Source: Bacteroidota bacterium (GTDB lineage: Bacteria; Bacteroidota; Bacteroidia; Bacteroidales; Marinifilaceae). From it: a DNA stretch of 17,886 bases. Position 1 is the first letter of the stretch, and the number at the start of each line of letters is the position of its first letter. The stretch spans positions 1 through 17,886 of the forward strand of contig JAEXFF010000077.1 in NCBI GenBank assembly GCA_023400335.1. Reading direction: 5' to 3'. Under the pieces are notes generated by a model. That model did not search any database. It was not told the origin of the DNA and saw only the letters and a list, made by a program, of their open reading frames with translations. Shown here in pieces: positions 1 through 6,137 of this stretch. A program made the position numbers and the translations under genes.

Positions 1-365
1 CCCGATAATTCAGCAAAATGGATTTTTTCATCCAGTAATTCCCGTGCAATCTCTTCTATATTATCAATACGTCCTACCGTAACTACCGAAAACCGTCCCA
101 GGTGCGAAGTTACTGTAATCGGTTGCGATTCCATATCACTTATCACCCCTATACCCAAATAAGAATCTTTAAATCTCTCCAACTCCGGCTCAAATTTATT
201 TCTGAAATAAGCACTTTCAATACTATGAATTGACCGGACAAAATCCTGCCCGTTATAAAAAGCCATACCAGCCTTCTTTGTACCGAGATGGGAATGATAA
301 TCTGTTCCGTAAAAAACATCCGCAATACATTCTTTTCGCGATACACAACCAAAAAATCCGCTCAT
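1..365 (-). CDS. PurF-like amidophosphoribosyltransferase paralogue, N-terminal part (runs off the left edge)
   Basis: Reading the minus strand from an ATG at 365 gives an open frame of 121 codons to the window edge, starting MSGFFGCVSRKEC and continuing through FYGTDYHSHLGTKKAGMAFY. This matches the N-terminal glutamine amidotransferase (class II, Ntn-hydrolase) fold of the PurF-like proteins I know from Bacteroidales. GTDYHSHLGTKKAG corresponds to the conserved region QHRGQE/G of true PurF. In catalytic PurF the residue after the initiator Met is Cys, the N-terminal nucleophile that releases ammonia from glutamine. Here position 2 is Ser and the nearest Cys is position 7, so glutaminase activity is doubtful. 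The phosphoribosyltransferase half would lie outside the window. A -7-like box (TAATTTTG, 397-390) lies 24 nt upstream, so the gene diverges from tatAC. Family assignment is fairly sure; enzymatic activity is not. Confidence 0.8.
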   Translation of the reverse strand, partial: MSGFFGCVSRKECIADVFYGTDYHSHLGTKKAGMAFYNGQDFVRSIHSIESAYFRNKFEPELERFKDSYLGIGVISDMESQPITVTSHLGRFSVVTVGRIDNIEEIARELLDEKIHFAELS

Positions 366-389
366 ATCTATATTATTAATGATTCCCCG

Positions 390-397
390 CAAAATTA
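390..397 (-). promoter_or_regulatory. Predicted -7 box for the PurF-like gene
   Basis: The minus strand reads TAATTTTG, an exact match to the Bacteroidota -7 consensus TAnnTTTG. It ends 24 nt before the ATG at 365. A T-rich stretch about 19 nt further upstream could serve as the -33 element. The motif is short and occurs by chance in AT-rich DNA, so position is the main support. Confidence 0.4.
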
Positions 398-464
398 TAA
401 AAATCCCCTAGAATAAAAACACCGTTAATTTGAACTTTTAATTTTCTTTTTTAAAATTGTTCTC

Positions 465-472
465 TATCTTTG
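465..472 (+). promoter_or_regulatory. Predicted -7 box for the tatAC operon
   Basis: TATCTTTG matches TAnnTTTG exactly and ends 27 nt before the tatA ATG at 500. The same octamer precedes the YccF gene and topB in this window. The -33 region is only T-rich. Confidence 0.45.
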
Positions 473-499
473 CCCTAAGAAGATAAAAGATTTACAAGT

Positions 500-679
500 A
501 TGGTTTTGATGATAGGGACATCTGAAATTGTCATCATTGTTCTGGTGGTATTATTATTTTTTGGCGGTAAAAAAATTCCTGAATTAATGAAAGGCCTGGG
601 GAAAGGCGTCAAAAGTTTTAAGGACGGGATGAATGGTATTGAAGAAGATTTGAAAGGGAATTCTGACAAAGAAAAATAA
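500..679 (+). CDS. tatA: Sec-independent protein translocase subunit TatA/E
   Basis: A 59-residue protein starting [15 protein letters not shown] and ending NSDKEK. It forms the oligomeric pore or membrane-weakening component of the twin-arginine pathway, which exports folded proteins across the inner membrane. The architecture is textbook. There is a short periplasmic N-terminus, one hydrophobic segment (about residues 9-21), the hinge [10 protein letters not shown] (20-29) with the FG pair, then an amphipathic helix ([12 protein letters not shown], 32-43) and an acidic/basic tail. The FGGKKIPEL hinge and the length favour TatA/E over the longer TatB, and no separate tatB is seen. tatC begins 15 nt downstream, so the two are almost certainly co-transcribed. 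The gene was read directly from the sequence; it is short enough to be dropped by length cut-offs. Confidence 0.93.
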   Translation: MVLMIGTSEIVIIVLVVLLFFGGKKIPELMKGLGKGVKSFKDGMNGIEEDLKGNSDKEK

Positions 680-694
680 GCAGCTCAGGATTGT

Positions 695-1507
695 ATGGAC
701 GATGCAAAAGAAAACAACATGACTTTTTGGGATCATTTGGAAGAGCTCAGAAAGATTATTTTTCGTATTGCTTTGTTTGTAGGTATATTTGCTGTTCTTG
801 CTTTTGTCAATAAAAAAATTCTTTTCGATATTATTTTTGCACCCCACCGTTCCGATTTTATTACTTACCGGGCCTTGTGCCAGTTAGCGGAATGGTCACA
901 TATTCCTTCCCTTTGTCCGGGAGATTTCCATGTAGATTTAATTAGTATCAACTTGTCCTCACAGTTTATTGTCCATATGACAGTCGCATTTTACGCAGGC
1001 TTGGTGATCGCTTCCCCTTATATCATATATCAGTTGTTCGGATTTATCAAACCGGCCCTCTATGAAAATGAACGAAAATATTCCACCCGAGTTCTTATCG
1101 CAGCCTTTCTGCTCTTTTTCTGCGGTATATTATTAAATTATTACGCCGTATTTCCTCTCTCTTTTCGCTTCCTGGGAACTTATCAGGTAAGCGAGTTTGT
1201 CGAAAATAAAATAACACTGTCTTCTTATATCTCTACATTTACCATGTTGTCTATCGCCATGGGAGCCGTTTTTGAAATACCCATATTAGCCTATTTTATG
1301 GCCAAAATCGGCCTGATTAATAGCGGACATCTGAAAAAATTCCGCCGGCACGCTTTTATCGTCATTTTAATTATAGCTGCTATCATCACCCCTGCCGACG
1401 TGTTCAGTATGTTTCTACTGGCAATCCCTATGTATATGCTCTATGAATTGAGCATCGTTATTGTAAATAAAGCCATTAAAACGAAAGAAAAGAAACGGAT
1501 AGAATAA
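695..1507 (+). CDS. tatC: Sec-independent protein translocase subunit TatC
   Basis: The 270-residue polytopic inner-membrane protein is the Tat receptor that binds the twin-arginine signal peptide. The cytoplasmic N-terminus carries the TatC hallmark MTFWDHLEELRK (residues 9-20). Further conserved features are LYENERKY (122-129, in the loop that helps bind the RR motif), Glu194 in AVFEIPI (the polar residue within TM4) and TPADVFSMFLLAIPMYMLYE (232-251). The TatC six-helix pattern fits the hydrophobic segments. The first periplasmic loop holds two cysteines (62 and 74), which could form a disulfide; that is inference. The ATG at 695 is preferred because AGGA lies just upstream and family members carry a short polar tail before the WDHLEELR motif; Met9 at 719 is the alternative. 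It follows tatA by 15 nt and is followed by a strong terminator at 1597-1631. Confidence 0.95.
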   Translation: MDDAKENNMTFWDHLEELRKIIFRIALFVGIFAVLAFVNKKILFDIIFAPHRSDFITYRALCQLAEWSHIPSLCPGDFHVDLISINLSSQFIVHMTVAFYAGLVIASPYIIYQLFGFIKPALYENERKYSTRVLIAAFLLFFCGILLNYYAVFPLSFRFLGTYQVSEFVENKITLSSYISTFTMLSIAMGAVFEIPILAYFMAKIGLINSGHLKKFRRHAFIVILIIAAIITPADVFSMFLLAIPMYMLYELSIVIVNKAIKTKEKKRIE

Positions 1508-1596
1508 GTTTCACTATCTTTTTTGATTTCCATTCCGTCCCCTTTTGTCTGTATGTTCCGGTAAAATATAAAAAACAAATGTCTTGATGGTTTTAG

Positions 1597-1631
1597 ATAG
1601 CACCTTCCCCCGTCCCCGGGTGCTATTTTTT
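1597..1631 (+). terminator. Intrinsic terminator of the tatAC operon
   Basis: ATAGCACC (1597-1604) and GGTGCTAT (1619-1626) form a perfect 8-bp stem with a 14-nt C-rich loop, followed by a run of six T (1626-1631). It lies 90 nt after the tatC stop. Its T-run lies about where a -33 element for the next gene's promoter would be. Confidence 0.85.
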
Positions 1632-1644
1632 CGGTTTTTATTCG

Positions 1645-1652
1645 TATCTTTG
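1645..1652 (+). promoter_or_regulatory. Predicted -7 box for the YccF-domain gene
   Basis: TATCTTTG matches the Bacteroidota -7 consensus exactly and ends 19 nt before the ATG at 1672, implying a leader of only about a dozen bases. Together with the upstream terminator it makes the gene a separate transcription unit from tatAC. Confidence 0.45.
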
Positions 1653-1671
1653 ACTACAATAAAAGATAACC

Positions 1672-2040
1672 ATGAAAATTATAGGGAATATTATATGGCT
1701 CGTATTTGGAGGGATTTTTATCGCTATTGAATATTTTATTTCCAGCATTTTATTATGCCTTACAATCATCGGCATTCCTTTTGGTTTGCAAACGCTGAAG
1801 TTAGGTATATTGGCTCTTTGGCCTTTTGGAAGCCAAATTGTTTCAAAAGCAGAAGCACACGGATGTCTTTCCGTTTTTATGAATATTCTCTGGTTTTTTG
1901 TAGGAGGGGTTTGGATTTTTTTATCCCACGTTGGCTTTGGAATACTTTTCTGTATTACCATTCTTGGAATTCCTTTCGGACTGCAACATTTTAAGCTGGC
2001 TGGACTCGCCCTTACCCCTTTCGGGCACGATGTAAAATAA
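1672..2040 (+). CDS. YccF-domain inner-membrane protein
   Basis: A 122-residue hydrophobic protein made of two tandem copies of one unit. Residues 6-57 (NIIWLVFGG ... IIGIPFGLQTLKLGILALWPFG) and 71-122 (NILWFFVGG ... ILGIPFGLQHFKLAGLALTPFG) align along their length. Each unit has an N-terminal (N)I(I/L)W segment with a GG motif, a hydrophobic stretch, the signature GIPFGLQ and a closing PFG. This is the YccF domain as found in E. coli YccF, an inner-membrane protein of unknown biochemical role. Length and double-domain form are normal for the family. The ATG at 1672 is preceded by a promoter-like element at 1645-1652 and the upstream operon is terminated, so it is probably monocistronic. No function can be assigned beyond membrane location. 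Confidence 0.88.
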   Translation: MKIIGNIIWLVFGGIFIAIEYFISSILLCLTIIGIPFGLQTLKLGILALWPFGSQIVSKAEAHGCLSVFMNILWFFVGGVWIFLSHVGFGILFCITILGIPFGLQHFKLAGLALTPFGHDVK

Positions 2041-2106
2041 AAATGTCAGTGAAGGATCCTCTGTTCATTTCCCGCTGTCCCTCATGGGACTTTGCCGAAA
2101 TAGTCC

Positions 2107-2114
2107 TATCTTTG
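2107..2114 (+). promoter_or_regulatory. Predicted -7 box for topB
   Basis: TATCTTTG matches TAnnTTTG exactly, 24 nt before the ATG at 2139. It is the third copy of this octamer placed at a similar distance before a start codon in the first 2.2 kb. Confidence 0.42.
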
Positions 2115-2138
2115 TTCTATATTTAATGTCTGCAAAAA

Positions 2139-4262
2139 ATGAAGATGTGTATAGCCGAAAAACCGAGTGTAGCAAGGGAAATTGCCAATGTTTTAGGAGC
2201 CACTACACGTCGGAACGGATATCTGGAAGGAAACGGATATTGTGTGACCTGGACATTCGGTCACCTTTGCAGTTTGCAGGAACCACACGAATATACAGAA
2301 AAGTGGAAAAACTGGAACTTAACGACTTTACCGATGATTCCTTCCAGGTTCCGTATCAAGCTGATCGATGAAGAAGGCATCAAAAAACAATTCGCCATTA
2401 TAGAACAATTAGTAGCAAAAGCAGAATTAATCATAAATTGCGGGGATGCAGGACAGGAAGGAGAATTAATTCAACGTTGGGTATTGACGAAAGCGAAATG
2501 TCAGGTTCCGGTAAAAAGGCTTTGGATTTCTTCTTTGACAGAAGAAGCCATACGGGAAGGTTTCGAAAATTTAATGGATGCCCACGATTTCGATACTTTA
2601 TATGCAGCAGGCTCTGCCCGTGCGATTGGCGACTGGTTATTGGGAATGAATGCCACTCGTGCCTACACTTTAAAATACGGGAACGGAAAAAATGTGCTCT
2701 CCATCGGAAGAGTACAGACACCAACGCTTGCCCTGGTCGTAGAACGCCAAAAAGCCATCGAAAATTTTAAGCCGGAAACCTATTGGGAGATCCGGACCGA
2801 TTATCGGGGCGGCCTTTTTTCCTGCCAGCGGGGACGTTTCAATAAAAAAGAAGAGGCTGAAGCCGTTTTACAGCAAATTCTCCCTCTGAATCTCGAAATT
2901 ATCAGCGTAGAATGCAAAAGGGCAATGGAAAGCCCCCCTAAATTATTTGATCTGACTTTGTTGCAGGTAGAATGTAACCGGAAATATGCTTTTACCGCTG
3001 ACCATACGCTAAAGATTATCCAATCGTTGTACGAAAAGAAATTGACGACTTATCCCCGCGTAGACACTAATTTTCTTCCCAATGATCAATATACTAAAAT
3101 TCCGGGAATATTAAAGGGACTTAAACCCTATGAAAACTTGGTAGCACCTCTTCTCAGCGGTACAAAAATTAAAAAGTCAACAAAAGTTTTTAACGATAAA
3201 AAAATTACAGACCACCATGCCATCATCCCTACCGGAATATTCAGTTATGATATGACACCGGATGAAAAACGTGTATATGATCTGGTTGCCCGCCGTTTTA
3301 TTGCTGCCTTTTATCCGGACTGTGAAATTGCCAATACCACCGTATTGGCTAAAATCGGAGAAGAAAGTTTTAAAGCGACAGGAAAACAAATTATTCAGCC
3401 GGCCTGGCGGGTCGTTTTCGGATCGACAACGGATAAACAAAACGAAGAAAACGTATTGCCTGCCTATAAAAAAGGGGAACAAGGCCCTCACACTCCTGAA
3501 ATGCTGGAAAAGGAAACCCAGCCTCCTAAGTATTATACAGAAGCAGATTTACTTCGGGCAATGGAAACAGCCGGGAAACAAATAGAAGACGAAGAACTAC
3601 GCGATCTGATGAAAGAAAACGGGATCGGACGTCCCTCCACACGAGCCGGTATTATCGAAACCTTACAAAAAAGGCATTACATCCGGAAAGACAAAAAACG
3701 CCTGTTAGCAACCCCTACCGGCGTAGAACTGATCCAAACCATTCAAAATGAACTCCTGAAATCCGCAGAACTAACCGGACAATGGGAAAGGAAACTCCGT
3801 ATGATCGAAGACGGGAAATACAATGTAAGCGGATTTATGGAAGAGCTTAAAAATATGGTTAATGAAATCATTCACTTTGTCAAGCATTCATCCGCTAAGA
3901 CAATTACCGTAGAACAAGATAAATCAGATACAAAAGAAAGTGAAAAGAAAAAAAGTACGGCAAAATCTCCCCAGAAATCCCTGCCTTTAACCTGTCCAAA
4001 ATGCGGGAAAGGTGCTATACTAAAAGGAAAAACCGCCTGGGGATGTTCTCTGTATAAGAAATCCTGTGACTTCCTGATCCCCCTGGAAATTGAGGGGAAA
4101 AAATTAAGTTCCAGGCAAGTTGAAGCACTCATACGGAAAAGAAAGACCGGAACTCTCACGGGCTTTAAAGATGCTTCGGGAAATGCTGAAACGGGAACGC
4201 TGAAGTTAGATGCTTTCTGTAAAGTATATTTTGAAAAAAGCCCTAAAAAAGGAGAATTTTAA
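2139..4262 (+). CDS. topB: DNA topoisomerase III (type IA)
   Basis: The 707-residue type IA topoisomerase cuts and passes single strands through a 5'-phosphotyrosine link, acting in decatenation and resolution of recombination intermediates. An N-terminal Toprim domain holds the catalytic Glu7 (IAEKPS) and the acidic motif GDAGQEGEL (102-110). The central domain has LSIGRVQTPTLALV (187-200). The active-site tyrosine is Tyr305 in TTYPRVDT (303-310). MKENGIGRPSTRAGII (around residues 489-504) is the usual type IA C-lobe motif. A four-Cys zinc ribbon (C619, C622, C636, C643) and a short C-terminal repeat-like module complete the protein. One oddity: the usual Toprim DxD reads Asp103-Ala-Gly105, so the second metal-binding Asp is missing while Asp103 and Glu107 remain. 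This DAGQEGE form also occurs, from memory, in other Bacteroidota enzymes. The ATG at 2139 and Met3 at 2145 are both possible starts. TopB paralogues are common on Bacteroidota conjugative elements, but nothing else here suggests one. Confidence 0.95.
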   Translation: MKMCIAEKPSVAREIANVLGATTRRNGYLEGNGYCVTWTFGHLCSLQEPHEYTEKWKNWNLTTLPMIPSRFRIKLIDEEGIKKQFAIIEQLVAKAELIINCGDAGQEGELIQRWVLTKAKCQVPVKRLWISSLTEEAIREGFENLMDAHDFDTLYAAGSARAIGDWLLGMNATRAYTLKYGNGKNVLSIGRVQTPTLALVVERQKAIENFKPETYWEIRTDYRGGLFSCQRGRFNKKEEAEAVLQQILPLNLEIISVECKRAMESPPKLFDLTLLQVECNRKYAFTADHTLKIIQSLYEKKLTTYPRVDTNFLPNDQYTKIPGILKGLKPYENLVAPLLSGTKIKKSTKVFNDKKITDHHAIIPTGIFSYDMTPDEKRVYDLVARRFIAAFYPDCEIANTTVLAKIGEESFKATGKQIIQPAWRVVFGSTTDKQNEENVLPAYKKGEQGPHTPEMLEKETQPPKYYTEADLLRAMETAGKQIEDEELRDLMKENGIGRPSTRAGIIETLQKRHYIRKDKKRLLATPTGVELIQTIQNELLKSAELTGQWERKLRMIEDGKYNVSGFMEELKNMVNEIIHFVKHSSAKTITVEQDKSDTKESEKKKSTAKSPQKSLPLTCPKCGKGAILKGKTAWGCSLYKKSCDFLIPLEIEGKKLSSRQVEALIRKRKTGTLTGFKDASGNAETGTLKLDAFCKVYFEKSPKKGEF

Positions 4263-4291
4263 CACTGTCCATACGCTCAACGGATAAAACA

Positions 4292-4443
4292 AAAGTCAAC
4301 GTCCGGAAACAACTTTCTTCCTGACCCGGTCCACCTCTACCGGTTAAGGGAATCCAGGATACCCCTCCTCTCTCTTCTGCTGGTTTTACACTATCAATCA
4401 ATTACGAATGAAACAAGAGGATCTGTTTCCGGACATTGTCTTT
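4292..4443. repeat. Long inverted repeat in the convergent topB / DUF2059 intergenic region
   Basis: Bases 4292-4311 and 4424-4443 are inverted copies of each other with 18 of 20 positions matched, including an uninterrupted 11-bp core (GTCCGGAAACA at 4301-4311 and its complement at 4424-4434). The arms enclose 112 nt that contain smaller hairpins: CCGGT/ACCGG at 4326-4343, and GGG...CCC at 4348-4364. A direct repeat AACGGAT flanks the whole (4279-4285 and 4448-4454). The arms are too far apart for a simple terminator. Possible readings are a small non-autonomous insertion (MITE-like), a structured 3' RNA, or mRNA end structure shared by the two convergent genes. Copy number elsewhere in the genome is unknown. 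Confidence 0.6.
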
Positions 4444-4455
4444 AAAAAACGGATT

Positions 4456-4902
4456 TTAATATCCTTTTTCCTGCAGTTTAGCCTGGATTTTCTGACCTAA
4501 TTTCATGCCCCATTGTTGACCGGCCTGCATACTTTCCATATTGATATTCGGAGCAGATGTACCCAGTTTTTTACCTGCCGGAGTCTGGTAAAATTTAATG
4601 ATTTCTTCCAGATCTTCCTGTGTTAAATATTTCTGGTAAATCGGCGCCAGCATATCCACTAAATCGGTATAAGCCGTTTTAGACATCTCATTTTCCATTT
4701 CATCCCAGAATTCACCCGGCACCTGCGGCATCTGTTGTCTCATCATTCCGATCATCTGAGGTACCACCATCTCGAAAGTCTTATCACTACCTGAAACGAT
4801 CAGCATCTCTTTTAACGTAGTTTTATAATCCTTCGGTTCAGAACATTTGATTCCTAAAGTTACTCCCAGAATCAAGATCATACATACTAAAATTTTTTTC
4901 AT
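4456..4902 (-). CDS. DUF2059-domain exported protein
   Basis: A 148-residue protein with an N-terminal hydrophobic signal (KKILVCMILILGVTLGIKC, about 2-20), so probably periplasmic. Cys20 follows GIK, which is not a convincing lipobox. The DUF2059 core lies around residues 78-120: a Tyr/Thr-rich helix, then LAPIYQKYLTQEDLEEIIKF, then FYQTPAGKKL. The last phrase is the family hallmark, Y..T..E...I..FY.TPxGKK. The N-terminal half (YKTTLKEMLIVSGSDKTFE) also fits the family. The C-terminal tail is Gln/Lys-rich and helical. DUF2059 has no established function. Its start lies 46 nt after the porin stop on the same strand, so it is likely the last gene of the SulP-porin operon. The convergent neighbour is topB, with the inverted repeat lying between. 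Confidence 0.82.
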   Translation of the reverse strand: MKKILVCMILILGVTLGIKCSEPKDYKTTLKEMLIVSGSDKTFEMVVPQMIGMMRQQMPQVPGEFWDEMENEMSKTAYTDLVDMLAPIYQKYLTQEDLEEIIKFYQTPAGKKLGTSAPNINMESMQAGQQWGMKLGQKIQAKLQEKGY

Positions 4903-4948
4903 ACTCTTTTTTATTAATATTTATAATGCCCGGATTTTATTACCGGTT

Positions 4949-6100
4949 TTAAAAACTAAACTGGATACGTCCCTGAATAAAATCGAATTTTTCTTTTCCG
5001 TAAACAGCATAAGAATCTGTCCACATATGAGTATAATTCACCTTCACACCAATATATTTATTTATAAAGTAATTCACTCCCAACGTAATATCCTGTTCTT
5101 TTCCTCCCATAATATGTGCTTCCCTGTCGTTCATATCCGTTACATTATAACGGAACAGCAGCTCTAAATTTCTGGGATCAGGATTGGAAACCCATCCCTG
5201 GGAACGATTGTATTTATATTGTTTATTTCCCAGCAACAAACATCCCGACTGTACATACACCCCTTTACCGGTATAATTTTCTTTTCCGATACGATTGATA
5301 TGAACAGCCAGGCATTCACTTTGAAGATAAATCCCTCTGTAAAATAAAATGATATCTGCACCGAACCGCCACTGATTGATCATATCCGTCACTTTAGCTT
5401 GTACAAACACATTTTCGTTTTTATTCAGGACATCTGTAGGAGCACCTCCTTTAAAAATGACTTCCTCTCTTTCCGCCTCGTCATGTTCACTATACCTTAC
5501 CCCCAAACCCAAATGGACCAGCTTTTCTTCATCGTACACCGGACGACCGATAAGCTGAGCAGCAATTACATAACCTTCATCCAGGCTTTTGGTATTGTCA
5601 ATATCTCCGTCACTGAAAAAACCGGCTGCCGCCGTCATCACATGACTATTATAAATATAACTGAATCCTACTTTCCGTTTATCTCCCAAAACAGCATCGG
5701 TCACCGCCATCGTCATTAACCGGAAATTTAAAGTCCCCAGCCGGTAATCCAATCCCAGATGCTCAAAATAATGACCGATTTTTATCATATGATCCCGTTT
5801 CCGGTAGGCAATGTAAATATCCTTCAGCGATACCTTGCTGTCCTTATATCCCAACTCGACTTTTCCTTCCCAATTTTTCAAAAAACGGATGCTGGTCCCC
5901 AGACGAACATCCGAAATAACCATACCATTCCCTAAACGGGCGGAATCACTGAAAAATACACCTCCGTCAAATAAAGCTCTTCCGATCAGTTTCCATTCAA
6001 AATCTTCCGTAGACGACTTTACAAAAGCCTGCGCCTTTATTTTCAAAGGAAATGAAAAAAGAATTAAAACTAGAAAAAGTAGTACATTTCTCTTCATCAT
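4949..6100 (-). CDS. Outer-membrane beta-barrel porin, phosphate-selective porin O/P (OprP/OprO) type
   Basis: Taking ATG at 6100 gives 383 residues. The N-terminus MMKRNVLLFLVLILFSFPLKIKAQA is a classic signal peptide with probable cleavage after AQA. The mature protein alternates polar and hydrophobic residues as a beta-barrel does (for example GKVELGYKD, MIKIGHYFE, VGFSYIYN, GVKVNYTHMW). It ends in ...GRIQFSF with a C-terminal Phe, the outer-membrane assembly signal. Overall form resembles the porin O/P family used for anion uptake. An in-frame GTG at 6136, 1 nt past the SulP stop, would add 12 residues before the signal peptide and is less likely; Met at 6097 is a further option. It follows the SulP transporter gene in the same operon, suggesting that the porin supplies that transporter's anion. 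The substrate is unknown. Confidence 0.8.
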   Translation of the reverse strand: MMKRNVLLFLVLILFSFPLKIKAQAFVKSSTEDFEWKLIGRALFDGGVFFSDSARLGNGMVISDVRLGTSIRFLKNWEGKVELGYKDSKVSLKDIYIAYRKRDHMIKIGHYFEHLGLDYRLGTLNFRLMTMAVTDAVLGDKRKVGFSYIYNSHVMTAAAGFFSDGDIDNTKSLDEGYVIAAQLIGRPVYDEEKLVHLGLGVRYSEHDEAEREEVIFKGGAPTDVLNKNENVFVQAKVTDMINQWRFGADIILFYRGIYLQSECLAVHINRIGKENYTGKGVYVQSGCLLLGNKQYKYNRSQGWVSNPDPRNLELLFRYNVTDMNDREAHIMGGKEQDITLGVNYFINKYIGVKVNYTHMWTDSYAVYGKEKFDFIQGRIQFSF

Positions 6101-6137
6101 AATGACATCGTTCGCCTTTAGAAATTTATGATTCACC

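Noticed and set aside
2139..4262. topB as a marker of an integrated conjugative element
   Set aside because: Such elements in Bacteroidota often carry topB, but no integrase, mobilisation, tra genes, att repeats or composition shift are visible around it.
6101..6136. GTG start for the porin at 6136
   Set aside because: It would place 12 polar residues before an otherwise perfect signal peptide that starts MMKRN at 6100.
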